Source of the DNA: Costus lasius
Lineage: Eukaryota > Streptophyta > Magnoliopsida > Zingiberales > Costaceae
Assembly (NCBI GenBank): GCA_027563935.2
Contig: CM050449.1
Span: 59,289,949-59,353,948 of the forward strand
Length of the DNA: 64,000 nt
Direction of reading: 5' to 3'
Part shown: in pieces, positions 10,817 through 23,700 of the stretch
Layout: each line of letters starts with the position of its first letter
How positions within the stretch are numbered: position 1 is the stretch's first letter
Position numbers and translations under genes: made by a program
Notes under the pieces: model-generated
Told to the model about the DNA's origin: nothing
Databases searched by the model: none
The model's input: the letters and a program-made list of their open reading frames with translations, nothing else

Positions 10817-13800
10817 CCACCCCAAACGGATCCAAGATCCAATAACCCAATTAACTTAAGTGGAAATCGGCTTTAATGGGCTTACCTGGGCTTAACCACC
10901 ATGCGCCACTCCAATAACACAGAAATATGCGCCACCATGGTGGAAGAATTCCAGGAGCAAATAGTCAAGGTTGAGGGTTCGAAGCCCCAACGAAAATAAT
11001 TATTTTTGCCCTGTAGGAAAAAGTCCTACAATTAGGCAAAAATCCCAAAATTTTAACCGATAAAAATACAGAAACTGAATTTCTAACCTTAAATCATAAT
11101 TCAGAAAATCAAGGGCGTTACACTGTAAAGCGCTCCAAGGAGATAAGAGGGGAAGCCTTGCTTCTGGCTCAGGTATATTCGTGACGGAAGTCATGTTTTC
11201 ATCTTCTTCCATTTCATGGGTGTTGGACACTGCATGTGGAGTTCACATTTGTTCAAATGTACAGGAACTCAAGAGAAGAAGACAGGTGGGAGAGCATGAG
11301 GTGGACCTACGCGTTGGAAACGGGGCACGGGTTGCTGCTGTTGCTGTAGGGGATTATTACATCTCATTACCATCTGGCATTGTATTAGAATTAAACAATT
11401 GTTACTTTGTACCCAGTATTACCAAAAATATTATCTCGATTCCTGCTCTTGTCAGGAAAGGATTTGCCTTTGAATGCAATATTTCAAAGTGTGTACTTTC
11501 TCTTGATAATATTGTTTATGCTACTGGTTCAATTAACAATGGGTTATTCATGTTGGACATGGAAAATTCTATACAAAACATTGATAATAAGAAAGCCAAG
11601 TATGCTGATGACAGCACCTTGTTATGGCATAGTCGTTTAGGCCATATTAACAAGAGGCGCATTAAGCGGTTGCATGATCATGGACTGCTGGGATCATTCT
11701 CCTATGAGGAGATTGATACATGCAAAGCTTGTTTAATGGGTAAAATGACGAAGTCTCCTTTTCCCAACAAAGGTCAAAGGGCTTCAGGTTTACTTGACCT
11801 TATACACAGTGATGTGTGTGGGCCATTTAGTAAACATGCCAGAGGTGGCTATCGGTACTTCATTACCTTTACTGATGATTTCAGTAGATATGGGTATGTC
11901 TATCTTATGAGACATAAGAGTGAATCTTTTGACAAGTTCAAAGAGTTCAAAAATGAAGTACAGAATCAGCTAGGCCGAAATATCAAGGCACTTCGTTCTG
12001 ATCGAGGTGGAGAATACTTGAGTCATGCGTTTACTGACTATCTAAAAGAGTGTGGGATTATCTCACAGCTCACTCCGCCAGGAACACCGCAATGGAATGG
12101 TGTGTCCGAGAGGAGAAATAGAACGTTACTTGATATGGTTCGTTCTATGATGAGTCAGGCTACTCTACCTTACTCCTTTTGGGGATTTGCACTGGAAACA
12201 GCTGCAAAGGTACTAAACCGAGTGCCATCCAAGGCAGTTTCAAAGACGCCATATGAGTTATGGTATGGGAAACAGCCTAGCTTGACATTTATCAGGATCT
12301 GGGGTTGCGAGGCTTATGTCAAAAAGCTCGCCTCTAGGAAACTGGAGAGCAGATATGAGAAATGTATCTTTGTCGGTTACCCTAAGGAAACTAAGGGTTA
12401 TTATTTCTACGATCCCAAAGAGAACAAAGTATTTGTTGCTCGGACGGCAATATTTCTTGAGAAGGAATTTCTTCTGCAAGAAGCCAGTGGGAGAGAAATA
12501 AAGCTGGATGAGAATCCAGAGGAAGGACAAAGTAGTCAAGCACAGTTGGATGAGCCAGAGCCAGTGGATCAGGTTATTGAACAACCTGAGGCTCAGATAT
12601 CACGGGAACCGCGAAGATCGGGAAGGATCCGTCGACAGCCTGAGCGCTATGACGGAGTCTACATCATTGATAATGATGAACCCCTTACTTATGCGGATGC
12701 GGTCAGTGGACCGGAGTCAGCTAGATGGCTTGAAGCTATGCGAGCCGAGATGGACTCCATGTCAGATAACCAAGTCTGGGATTTGGTTGATCCGCCTCCG
12801 GGAGTAATCCCTATAGGCTGTAAATGGATTTTCAAGAAGAAGACTGACATGGATGGTAACGTGGTTACCTATAAAGGTAGGCTAGTTGCGAAAGGTTTCA
12901 AACAAATCTACGGGATAGATTATGATGAAACTTTCTCTCCTGTAGCCATGTTTAAGTCTATTCGGATTCTTTTCGCGATAGCTGCATATTACGATTATGA
13001 GATCTGGCAGATGGATGTGAAGACGGCTTTCCTTAATGGAAATCTAGATGAGGATGTGTATATGACACAACCAGAAGGTTTCACTAATCCATCAGATCGT
13101 CATAAAATATGCAAGTTAAAGAAGTCCATTTATGGACTGAAACAAGCATCTAGAAGCTGGAATATTCGTTTTGATGAATCAATCTCTGAGTTTGGTTTCA
13201 TCAAGAACGAAGATGACCCGTGTGTATATAAGAGGTTTAGTGGGAGCGTGGTTACTTTCCTAGTCCTCTACGTCGATGATATCTTAATCATTGGAAACGA
13301 TATTCCTGAACTGCATGCTGTTAAAGCATGGTTAGGAAAATGTTTTCAGATGAAAGATTTAGGAGAAGCAGCCTATGTATTAGGTGTGAAGATCTACAGA
13401 GATAGATCTAAGAGGCTTCTCGGGCTGTGCCAGAGTACTTACATCGATAAAGTCCTGGAAAGATTTCACTTAGAGAATTCTAAAAGAGGATATCTTCCAG
13501 TCAGACATGGTCTGAATCTTTCGAAGAGTCAGTGTCCACAAACACAGACTGAGAAAGATGAAATGGACAATACGCCTTATGCTTCGGCTATTGGGTCCAT
13601 TATGTATGCGATGTTGTGTACTCGCCCAGACGTCGCTTACGGGTTAAGCGTGACCAGTCGATTCCAAAGTAATCCAGGTTTGGCGCACTGGATTGCAGTC
13701 AAGAACATTTTGAAATATCTGCGGAGGACCAAAGATATGTTCTTGATATATGGTGGTCAGGAAGAACTCAGTATTGAAGGATATACTGACGCTTCGTTCC

Positions 13801-14261
13801 AGTCGGACCAGGATGATTTCCGATCGCAATCAGGCTATGTTTTTAGCTTGAATGGAGGAGCAGTGGTGTGGAAGAGTTTCAAACAGTCTACTGTTGCTGA
13901 TTCCACAACAGAAGCCGAGTATGTTGCAGCCTCGGAAGCATCCAAGGAGGCAGTGTGGATTCGTAAGTTCGTTCAGGAACTTGGTGTTGTTCCTTCGAGT
14001 GCAGATCCTTTGGTTATCTTCTGTGATAACACTGGAGCCATTGCACAAGCAAAGGAACCACGGTCGCACCAGAAGTCCAAGCACATACAGAGACGGTTTC
14101 ACTTGATCCGGGAGATCATTGATCGTGGCGAGATCAAAATTTGCAAGGTTCATACAGATGACAATCTGGCTGACCCACTTACCAAGCCTCTGGCGCAGCA
14201 GAAGCATGAGAAGCACTGTAATAATATGGGTTTGAGATTTCTCAACCATTAGATTAAGTGC

Positions 14262-14272
14262 AAGTGGGAGAT
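14262..14272 (+). other. Polypurine tract of Copia A
   Basis: AAGTGGGAGAT lies directly before the 3' LTR start at 14273. This is the usual position for the plus-strand primer of Ty1/copia elements. Confidence 0.85.
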
Positions 14273-15957
14273 TGTTGGAGTATGCCCTTAAGGCTAATGT
14301 TTGAGGCCTTGGGATTGTAACAGTATCATGTATAAACACTTTTGTTTATAAAGGCAATGGTTGTTATTCAGTTTGTTACCTTGTCTGCTGTAATAAGTGT
14401 ACTTCTGAATAATGTCTCAAAGCTGTTCAGCTAGGCTGACATGCTATATGTCCTTAGTCGAGATATCTTGGTGAACATGAGACAGCCTTGATATGATTGA
14501 GACTAATATGTGTTCTAATCTTATAGGATGCTCCGAGCATGGAATAAGATGTAGACTCATGGGTACATTGGATGTACTGGACAGACCCTACTAGGATATT
14601 CAATTGCTTGTCACAATGTGAATAATCCTTGTTTGCACTAAGTGGCACATGTCCTCTGACTTGAGATCACTTGTGTTTCTAAATGATGATTGTCATTGTT
14701 TTGAGGTAGTTCAATATCATTTGAAAGATAATGGTTATAGACTATCTTGGATAATGATCATGAGTCAGGTTGGGACACTAGTGATAGATATAGGATTGCC
14801 GTCTCCTTGTTCAAGGAGTGTGATGTTCTATAGGGGCCCCCTAGATGAGATGATTGAGAAAGTGTATGGCCATACCCAGGTGACTATGTTCATCTGATCT
14901 AATCATGCTCATCATATTGGAGTTACAAGCTTGACCCGCTTGTCCAATAAGAACATCCAGTGGCAAAGGATACATGCATGCCTTGTGAAGTTGATTCACA
15001 CTTGTGCTGTGGTTTAGGTGTAGTCTTGGAAGACTCTTTCCTTTATATCGGGAGACAGTGATGTGTTGCTAGATACCTCTCACTGATCGTGATAACGTAA
15101 GTTATCGTTACCGACATTTAAAGGAAACCCTCAGGGTCGCACAATTTGATGAAATGGCTTACTTAAGTCAGATCGTGTGGACTGAATTGTTTTGGTTCAG
15201 TTGAAAGGGATTTAACCTCTGATTGTAAGTGAGATCTGGTCTGATCATGTTTGATTGATTAGGGCTTGAGATCGGTAAGCTTCGATCGAGAGTGTGGATG
15301 CTAGATCGGTGAGATCAAGAGCATCAAGAGATGATCGGTTAGATCTTGAACCATTTGGTTCAAGGGAGATCTAGACCATGGCTTGGCTTGGTTCGATTTG
15401 GTCTTTGGACCAATTGAAATTGGACCAACTTCAATTGAACCGGTTCACATATGTGAACGCATGGTTCAATTAAGTTTGCGTTTTGGATTAGTTCAAAGCC
15501 ATGAACGCATGGCTTCATGACCTTCCTTTTATGGAAGTCTTGTAACGCCAAAACGTATATGCTTGCCTCAACGGCTCTAATCTTTGGAGCTCTCTCGTGT
15601 GTGGCGAAGAGCTTAGACGAAGAGGAAGAAGAGAGCTTTCTGCCAAGGGAGATATCATCTCATCTTTCTTTTCCAACGATCAAGGACCCTTTGAAGAGCT
15701 TTGCTAGCACAAAGGATTCAAAGGAGCAAGCCATCTTCATTGTTGTGTGCGTCACCTTTGGAGAAGAAGCATTCGACTCTTTGCTTCCAAGGCTCCATCC
15801 ACCCATGGCTATGGTGAGATCTTCTCATGATCTTTCAATTAAATCAAAGTTGATTATATAGAACATGCGATCCTATAGAAACCCTAATTCCGCCCATGCA
15901 AGTACTTTGATTTGCGCATGCTTAGGGTTTTCGCTCCCCCTTGAAGGGGACCCAACA
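14273..15957 (+). repeat. 3' LTR of Copia A
   Basis: A 1685-bp LTR nearly identical to 3385-5069, with about a dozen substitutions seen by eye. The last bases read CCCAACA, against CCCTACA in the 5' copy. It is followed by TATAT, the right target duplication, and then by the remaining start of Z's LTR. Confidence 0.94.
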
Positions 15958-15962
15958 TATAT

Positions 15963-16019
15963 ATGATACTGAAAATAACCCAAAGCCTCAAACATTGGCG
16001 TTAAGGGCATACCCTAACA
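15963..16019 (-). repeat. 5' LTR of Copia Z, 5' terminal piece
   Basis: 57 bp matching the first bases of the family LTR in reverse complement, ending in AACA at 16019. It was separated from 1817-3384 by the insertion of A. Sequence to the right is the gypsy fragment J, so 16019 is the outer boundary of Z. Confidence 0.88.
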
Positions 16020-17558
16020 GTTTCCTGCGACCCACCCCTTCCGGCACCCGCGGTGCCCACAAAAGTCACTGCCCTCTTGACCAAGTTCTCGGACATCTCC
16101 CCGGTCGACCTTCCATCCGGCCTTCCCCCAGACCATGATATTCAGCACGTGATTGACCTTGTTCCCGGGGCATCTTTGCCCAATATTCCCCACCATCACC
16201 TTAACCCCTCCGAATGCACAAAGCTCAAGATACAAGTCGACGACTTGCTGTCTAAAGGCTTTATTCGTGAGCGCTCGAGCCCATGTGTTGTTCTAGCTCA
16301 CCTCACGCCAAAGAAAGACGGCTCTTAGCATATGTGTATTGATTGTCGGGCAATCAATTGCATCACCATCAAATATACGTTTCCCATCCTATGACTCGAT
16401 GAAATGCTCGATCTTATATCTAGGTCATGTTGGTTTAGTAAGCTGGACCTTCGGAGCGGCTACCATCAAGTCCTCATCCGCAAAGGGGATGAGTGGAAGA
16501 CGACCTTCAAGACGAAGGATGGTCTTTACAAGTGGTTGGTTATGCCCTTCGGCCTTACGAACGCCCCTTCGGCTTTCATCCGCTTGATGAGCCAAGTGAT
16601 GAAACCATACATGGGGAAGTTCCTCGTTGTCTACTTTGATGACATCCTCATTTATAGTCGCACCCGTGCTAGCCACATTGCCCACCTCCGACGTCTTTTG
16701 AGCTTCTGCCCAAGGAACGCCTGTTCCTTAATGCAAATAAGTGCGCATTCCTAGACAGCCAAGTTCAGTTTTTGGGTTTCATTGTTTCTGCCCTAGGCCA
16801 TATGGTCGACCCCGCTAAGATTGAGGCCATTCGTCAGTGGCCCTAGCCCAAGTTCGTCACCGAGGTCTGCAGTTTTCTCAGCCTTGCAGCCTTCTACTGC
16901 CGCTTCATCAAGTGGTTCAACACCATTGCCTCCCCTATTACAGTCTGCACCAAACACGAGGACTTCTCTTGGATCCCCGCGGCTTAACGTGCATTCCTAG
17001 CCCTTAAGGACATCATGACTTCTGCTCCCATCCTTAGACTCCACGACTTCACCAAGGTCTTTGAGGTCGCTTGTGATGCCTCCGGTTCTAGCATCGATGG
17101 TACGCTTAGCCAGGAGGGTCACTCTGTTGCCTTCTTTAGCGAGAAACTAAATGAAGTGCCCTAGTGTTACTCCACTTATGATAAGAAGTTTTACGCCATT
17201 GTATAGTCCCTTCGTTAGTGGCGTCACTACCTCCTGCACATAGAGTTTATTTTCTATAGTGACCACCAGACCCTTTCTTTCTTGAATGCCCAAAAGAAGC
17301 TCGCCCCTCGCCATGCGAAGTGGGTTGAGTTTCTTTAGCAATATACATTTGTCATCACCCACAATGCTAGTAAGGACAATGTTGTGGTCAATGACTGTAG
17401 TCGCGTCCAGTCCCTGTAATGTTTCTTGTCCACATTCATTCCCGCCTTGGACCACAACCGCGACGACTACGTGGATTGCCCTGATTTTGGCCATGTTTTC
17501 GCTCGGCTGCTTGCCTCTGACCCACCGGACCTACCTTACCATGTTCATGACGATTACC
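16020..17558 (+). pseudogene. Decayed Ty3/gypsy pol fragment J (RT-RNase H)
   Basis: A broken plus-strand gypsy polymerase. Readable blocks in shifting frames are an RT start with LSKGFIRERSSP and LTPKKDGS (16230-16326), [11 protein letters not shown] (about 16442), [15 protein letters not shown], and the catalytic [10 protein letters not shown] (from 16629). After a frameshift near 16700 come the HMVDP and CDASG RNase H blocks and SDHQTLSFLNAQ (about 17262-17295). Several in-frame TAG/TAA codons and at least two frameshifts make it non-functional. It is cut on the left by Z and on the right by Athila I, so it is the oldest layer in this part. The lineage is not certain; a chromovirus is plausible. 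Confidence 0.85.
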
Positions 17559-19074
17559 TGTTGTGTCCGTAAGTGCACGGATACTCAAAGTAATAAAAGA
17601 TATCGAACCCACAGGGACTTACGTGTTAAGTACAAAATAATTGTGTTCTCACTAGCTAAGTGGTCAATAGTCGATGGAATCGGTCGAAAGTAACCGATCG
17701 AAAACTGTTATGGATTATCAGTTTCATCCTTCTTAATTTCTATGACTACACATAAATAAGTGTTTGTCAGCTATTCTTGTTATAATAAAGATGAAATTTA
17801 CATATCAAGGAATTGTCTCCTCTCAGACGAACAATTTACACCGAATATCCTTCACTCTCATGACTTGCTATTCAATGTTTAAAATAAGTAAATTAGACAA
17901 AGAAATTTAAAAATCACTTTCGTGGCTTAACTCTCAATGTCAACATCTCAAGCAAAATTAAATATTCTCATATCTTAATTTCACAGGTTTCACTTAAGGG
18001 TTTCCAACAATCAAAATCACCTCTCGGTCCATATTTTCATGTCTAACTCAATAAAAATTCTTAGATCAAATTATCAATAAGAGATTATGCTTCAAAAATC
18101 ATGATTTAAGAACAAATCCATTCTCATAACCTAAGTTCCTAAACCATAATTTAAGGATTCCGAGTATTGTAAGTCACCTCTCAGTACATGTTACAAACTC
18201 TAAAACATGCTGATACTTGAAACTAGAAAAGATTAAAGACAATTATCACTTAAGTAAAATTATCATATCGAAGAACAACTGACGAAAATAGAAGTTATCT
18301 AGTCATTCAGAAATTAAGAGGATTACTCCCCCTGTCCTAAAAAGGTTTTTTACGCTATCATAGTGGAAGAAATACAATAATTATTCATCTTACAAAAATC
18401 AAAATTCGAATAAGGAAAAATTAGTGTTATTGATGTACAGGGGTGTGAAAAATTTCACAGCCCGTAATTTGCCGTGAACAGTAACAACATTCGTCGATGA
18501 ATAGTAGCCGCCACTACTCTTTTGCTGATTTCTCCTTTGATCGAACCATTCCTGAATGAAGACTTTCTGGATGTCTTCTCCTCCACTAGGCATAGCTTCC
18601 CTAAAAATTTCATCGTCTGAGATGCTCTGTATGTCCTTCCATGAAGAACCGTAAGGCAGTGACAATTTCTCTAATTTTTCCTTTTGTCTTGGATCAAAAT
18701 TGGGATCCTTGTCTTGAAATCTTCTCCTCCTCTTTTAGATCACTCCCCTTCATTCCGATTTTGAAATCATGCCCTAAATCTCCTGGGTTCTGCTTCGCAA
18801 AATCTATCTACAATAACTCGCGGAAGACTCGAGCAAACTCGGCTATTAAATCAGAATTACGGCAGTGAAATTAATTACAGCAGTGCCATAATTCTCTCTG
18901 TGCGTAATTCTGGAACAATTATGGCCCGTAATAATCATAGTAGTGCCATGATTTTCTCTATGTAATTCTCTGGGATAATTACAGTCGGTGAAAATTATCA
19001 CGGCAATGCCGTGATTGCTTCAATTTCACCCTGATAAAATTACGGCCATAATAAAAATTACGGTGGTGTTGTAA
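17559..19074 (-). repeat. 3' LTR of Athila I, left portion
   Basis: Starts (in plus reading) TGTTGTGTCC, the inverted end of an Athila LTR. It is similar to the reverse complement of the LTR end before 36359 of C2. Rejoined with 28134-28508 it gives about 1.89 kb, matching the 1.88 kb LTR of C2. Bases 18850-19070 hold degenerate TTACGGC/GCCGTAA dyads. The final TGTAA (19070-19074) is B's target duplication. Confidence 0.85.
18850..19070. repeat. Degenerate TTACGGC dyad array in Athila I LTR
   Basis: Repeated short palindromes of the TTACGGC...GCCGTAA type, many with C-to-T or G-to-A changes at their CpG, spaced some 20-40 bp apart. The array continues at 28205-28250 after Copia B. Related arrays are in the LTRs of C2 and G. 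Confidence 0.7.
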
Positions 19075-20761
19075 TGAAAGTCCCCTTCAAGGGGGAGCGC
19101 AAAAGGGGGTGAAACCCTAATAAGGGGGGCGCATGAAATATTATAGGGGTGTCACCCTCAAGACCGCATGTAGATCATATGATTAACTTGGTTATATTGC
19201 AAAGATCAAGTTGAGATCTATTACCATAGCCATGAGGAAGGAGGCGGCTTGGAAGCAAGAGGGCAAATGAGCTCTCCTCCAAAGAAGACGCACACAAGGA
19301 TGATGAAGGCTTCCTCCTTGCGCAATTCTTGTGCTAGCAAAAATCACCAAGTTCTCCTTGCGTGTGTCGAAGTCAAGAGATGCTTGGCCGAACTCTCTTC
19401 TCGTCAAGGAAGAAGCTCTTTCTCCTCTCAAGCCAAGGCGACAATCGAATTCAATTCACCATCATCATTTAGGCGTTTTTCAAGTGATGGCATTTCATGA
19501 CTTCCAAATATGGCAAGTCATGAAGCCATGCGCTCACCCATAAGAAAACCGCCCAAATATGATTGAGCCTTGAACCATGCGTTCACATATGTGAACCGGT
19601 TCAAGCTAATTCAATTCAATTCAATTCGGTCCAAAGACCAAACCAAACCGGCCCATGGTCTAGATCTCTCTGAACCAAAATGGCTCAAGATCTAACCGTT
19701 CATCTCATGATGTTCCTGATCTCACCGATCTAGAATCATCTCTCTTGATCGAAGCTTACCGATCTCAAGCCCCAATCAATCAAACATGATCAGACCAGAT
19801 CTCACTTACAATCAGAGTTTAAACTCCTTTAAACTGAACCCAAAGAATTCAGTCCACACGATCAGACTTAAGTAAGCCATATCATCAAGTTGTGCGACCC
19901 TAAGGGTTTCCTCTAAATGTCGGTAACGATAACTTACATTATCACGATCAGTGAGGGGTATCTAGCAACACATCACTGTCTCCCGATATAAAGGAAAGAG
20001 TCTTCCAAGACTACTCCAAAAACCACAGCACAAGTGTGAATCCACTTCACTAGGCATACATTTTTCCTTTGCCACTGGATGTTCTTATTGGACAAGCATG
20101 TCAAGCTTGTTATTCCAATATGATGAGCATGATTAGATCAGATGATCATAGTCACCTGGGTATGGCCATACACTATCTCAATCATCCCATCTAGGGGGCC
20201 CCTATAGAACATCACACTCCAATTAAGGAGATGGCAATCCTTTATCTATCACTAGTGCCCTAACCTGACTCAAGATCATTATCCAAGATAGTTTATAATC
20301 ATTATGTTTCAAATGATATTGAACTACCTCAAAACAATGACAATCATCATTTAGAAACACAAGTGATCTCAAGTCAGAGGACATGTGCCACTTAGTGCAA
20401 ACAAGGATTATTCACATTGTGACAAGTAATTGAATATCCTAGTAGGGTCTGTCCAGTACATCCAATGTACCCATGAGTCTACATCTTATTCCATGCTCGA
20501 AGCATCCTATAAGATTAGAATACATATTAGTCTCAATTATATCAAGGCTGTCTCATGTTCACCAAGATATCTCGACTAAGGACTTTATAGCATGTCAGCC
20601 CAGCTGAACAGCTTTGAGACATTATTCAGAAGTACACTAATTGCAGCAGAGAAGGTAACAACCTGAATAATAACCATGCCTTTATAAACACAAGAGTTTA
20701 TTACATGATACTGATACAATCCCAAGGCCTCAAACATTAGCCTTAAGGGCATACCCCAACA
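19075..20761 (-). repeat. 3' LTR of Copia B
   Basis: A 1687-bp LTR, nearly identical to 26443-28128. Its element-sense start TGTTGGGGTATGCCC is at 20761. Its element-sense end carries the CCCCCTTGAAGGGG hairpin and then ends in CTTTCA at 19075. Confidence 0.95.
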
Positions 20762-20772
20762 ATCTCCCACTT
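20762..20772 (-). other. Polypurine tract of Copia B
   Basis: AAGTGGGAGAT on the minus strand, directly adjoining the 3' LTR, as in A and H. Confidence 0.85.
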
Positions 20773-20781
20773 GCACTTAAT

Positions 20782-23700
20782 CTAATGGTTGAGAAATCTC
20801 AAACCCATATTATTACAGTGCTTCTCATGCTTCTGCTGCGCCAGAGGCTTGGTAAGCGGGTCAGCTAGATTGTCATCCATATGAAGCTTGCATATTTTGA
20901 TCTCGCCACGATCAATGATCTCCCGGATCAAGTGAAACCGTCTCTGTATGTGCTTGGACTTCTGGTGCGACCGTGGTTCCTTTGCTTGTGCTATTGCTCC
21001 AATGTTATCACAGAAGATAACCAAAGGATCTGCACTCGAAGGAACGACACCAAGTTCTCTTACGAACTTACGAATCCACACTGCCTCCTTGGATGCTTCC
21101 GAGGCTGCAACATACTCGGCTTCTGTTGTGGAATCAGCAACAGTTGACTGTTTGAAACTCTTCCACACCACTGCTCCACCATTCAAGCTAAAAACATAGC
21201 CTGATTGCGATCGGAAATCATCCTGGTCCGACTGGAACGAAGCGTCAGTATATCCTTCTATACTGAGTTCTTCCTGACCACCATATATCAAGAACATATC
21301 TTTGGTCCTCCGCAGATTTTTTAAGATGTTCTTGACTGCAATCCAGTGTGCCTGTCCTGGATTACTTTGGAAACGACTGGTTACGCTTAACCCGTAAGCG
21401 ACGTCTGGGCGAGTACACAACATCGCATACATAATGGACCCAATAGCCGAAGCATAAGGCGTATTGTCCATTTCATCTTTCTCAGTCTGTGTTTGTGGAC
21501 ACTGACTCTTCGAAAGATTCAGACCATGTCTATCTGGAAGATATCCTCTTTTAGAATTCTCTAAATGGAATCTCTCCAGGACTTTATCGATGTAAGTACT
21601 CTGGCACAGCCCGAGAAGCCTCTTAGATCTATCCCTGTAGATCTTTACACCTAACACATAGGCTGCTTCTCCTAAATCTTTCATCTGAAAATATTTTCCT
21701 AACCATGCTTTAACAGCATGCAGTTCAGGAACATCGTTTCCAATGATTAAGATATCATCGACGTAGAGGACTAGGAATGTAATTACGCTCCCACTAAACC
21801 TCTTATATACACACGGGTCATCCTCGTTCTTGATGAAGCCAAACTCAGAGATTGATTCATCAAAACAAATATTCCAGCTTCTTGATGCTTGTTTAAGTCC
21901 ATAAATGGACTTCTTTAACTTGCATATTTTATGACGATCTGATGGATTAGTGAAACCTTCAGGTTGTGTCATATACACATCCTCATTAAGATTTCCATTA
22001 AGGAAAGCTGTCTTCACATCCATCTGCCAGATCTCATAATCGTAATATGCAGCTATCGCGAAAAGAATCCGAATAGACTTGAACATGGCTACAGGAGAGA
22101 AAGTTTCATCATAATCTATCCCGTAGATTTGTTTGAAACCTTTCGCAACTAGCCTGCCTTTATAGGTAACCACGTTACCATCCATGTCAATCTTCTTCTT
22201 GAAGATCCATTTACAGCCTATAGGGATTACTCCCAGAGGCGGATCAACCAAATCCCAGACTTGGTTATCTGACATGGAGTCCATTTCGGCTCGCATAGCT
22301 TCAAGCCATCTAGCTGACTCCGGTCCACTGACCGCATCCGCATAAGTGAGGGGTTCATCATTATCAATGATGTAGACTCCGTCATAGCGCTCAGGCTGTC
22401 GACGGATCCTTCCCGATCTTTGCGGTTCCCATGATATCTGAGCCTCAGGTTGTTCAATAACCTGTTCTACCGGCTCAGGCTCATCCATCTGTGCTTGACT
22501 ACTTTGTCCTTCATCTGGATTCTCATCCAGCTTTATTTCTCTCCCACTGGCCTCTTGCAGAAGAAACTCCTTCTCAAGAAAAATGGCCGTCCGAGCAACA
22601 AATACCTTGTTCTCTTTGGGATCGTAGAAATAATAACCCTTAGTTTCGTTAGGGTAACCGACAAAGAAGCATTTCTCAGATCTGCTCTCCAGTTTCCCAG
22701 AGGCGAGCTTTTTGACATAAGCCTCGCAACCCCAGATCTTAATAAATGTCAAGCTAGGCTGTTTCACATACCATAACTCATATGGAGTCTTTGAAACTGC
22801 CTTGGATGGCACTCGGTTTAGTACCTTTGCAGCTGTCTCCAGTGCAAATCCCCAAAAGGAGTAAGGTAGAGTAGCCTGACTCATCATAGAACGAACCATG
22901 TCAAGCAACGTTCTATTTCTCCTCTCAGACACACCATTCCATTGCGGTGTTCCTGGCGGAGTGAGCTGTGAGATAATCCCACACTCTTTCAGATAGTCAG
23001 TAAACGCATGACTCAAGTATTCTCCACCTCGATCAGAACGAAGTGCCTTGATATTTCAGCCTAGCTGATTCTGTACTTCATTTTTGAACTCTTTGAACTT
23101 GTCAAAAGATTCACTCTTATGTCTCATCAAATAGACATAACCATACCTATTGAAATCATCAGTAAAGGTAATGAAGTACTGATAGCCACCTCTGGCATGT
23201 TTACTAAATGGCCCACACACATCACTGTGTATAAGGTCAAGTAAACCTGAAGCCCTTTGACCTTTGTTAGGAAAAGGAGACTTCGTCATTTTACCCAATA
23301 AACAAGCTTTGCATGTATCAATCTCCTCATAGGAGAATGATCCCAGCAGTCCATGATCATGCAACCGCTTAATGCGCTTCTTGTTAATATGGCCTAAACG
23401 ACTATGCCATAACAAGGTGCTGTCATCAGCATACTTGGCTTTCTTATTATCAATATTTTGTATAGAATATTCCATGTCCAACAAGAATAACCCATTGTTA
23501 ATTGAACCAGTAGCATAGACAATATTATCAAGAGTAAGATAACACTTTGAAATCTTGCATTCAAAGGAAAACCCTTTCCTGACAAGAGCAGGAATAGAGA
23601 TAATATTTTTGGTGATACTAGGTACAAAATAACAATTGTTTAATTCCAATACAATGCCAGATGGTAAAGAAATGAAATAGTCTCCTACAGCAACAGCAGC

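Larger units (their letters stand above)
7721..11122 (-). mobile_element. Solo LTR F (Ty3/gypsy, Tekay-like) in gag of Copia A
   Basis: A 3402-bp solo LTR. In plus-strand reading it starts TGTAACATCC and ends GCGTTACA, i.e. inverted TG...CA termini. It is flanked by a perfect 5-bp duplication, CTGTA (7716-7720 and 11123-11127), and holds no internal coding region. The orientation is set by similarity of the termini, and of an internal GTGGCCCC-rich minisatellite, to the LTRs of E. The Tekay assignment rests on those similarities only. Solo LTRs normally arise by recombination between the two LTRs of one element. Confidence 0.88.
6961..14252 (+). pseudogene. Copia A gag-pol, interrupted by solo LTR F
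   Basis: A Ty1/copia polyprotein gene (Angela/Tork-like by its pol sequence). The ATG at 6961 opens the gag. The frame stops at 7725, just inside F, after the CCHC zinc knuckle (residues 240-253). It resumes in the same frame at 11128 after F and its target duplication. The two parts total 3885 nt, exactly as in B and H, and the 3' part is open to the stop at 14252. Recognisable parts are the protease motif DTAC, an integrase HHCC/DD35E domain (HSDVCGP, RSDRGGEY, the SERRN glutamate), RT with YVDD, and RNase H. As it stands it encodes only gag (254 residues) and cannot make the full polyprotein; the only lesion seen is F. Confidence 0.93.
3385..15957 (+). mobile_element. Copia element A, complete but interrupted by solo LTR F
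   Basis: A full-length plus-strand Ty1/copia element: 5' LTR 3385-5069, PBS 5072-5083, leader to 6960, gag-pol 6961-14252 (interrupted by F), PPT 14262-14272 and 3' LTR 14273-15957. It inserted into the LTR of Z, with flanks TATAC (3380-3384) and TATAT (15958-15962). The two LTRs differ at roughly a dozen positions by eye in 1.69 kb, more than in B or H, so A is probably the oldest of the three complete copies. Confidence 0.93.
1..16019 (-). mobile_element. Copia element Z, 5' end only, split by Copia A
   Basis: This is the 5' end of a minus-strand Ty1/copia element of the same family as A, B and H. From right to left it shows the 5' LTR (16019 down to 1817, interrupted by A at 3385-15957), the primer-binding site and an untranslated leader. 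The leader runs off the window edge about 30 bp before the expected gag start, judging from copy B. Its gag-pol and 3' LTR therefore lie outside the window. The LTR is visibly more diverged than those of A, B and H, which fits an older copy that received A as an insertion. The right flank is gypsy fragment J, so Z itself inserted into J. Confidence 0.88.

Noticed and set aside
16020..17558. The RT of fragment J considered as part of Athila I.
   Set aside because: It is on the opposite strand and outside I's LTR terminus at 17559, so it is older target DNA.
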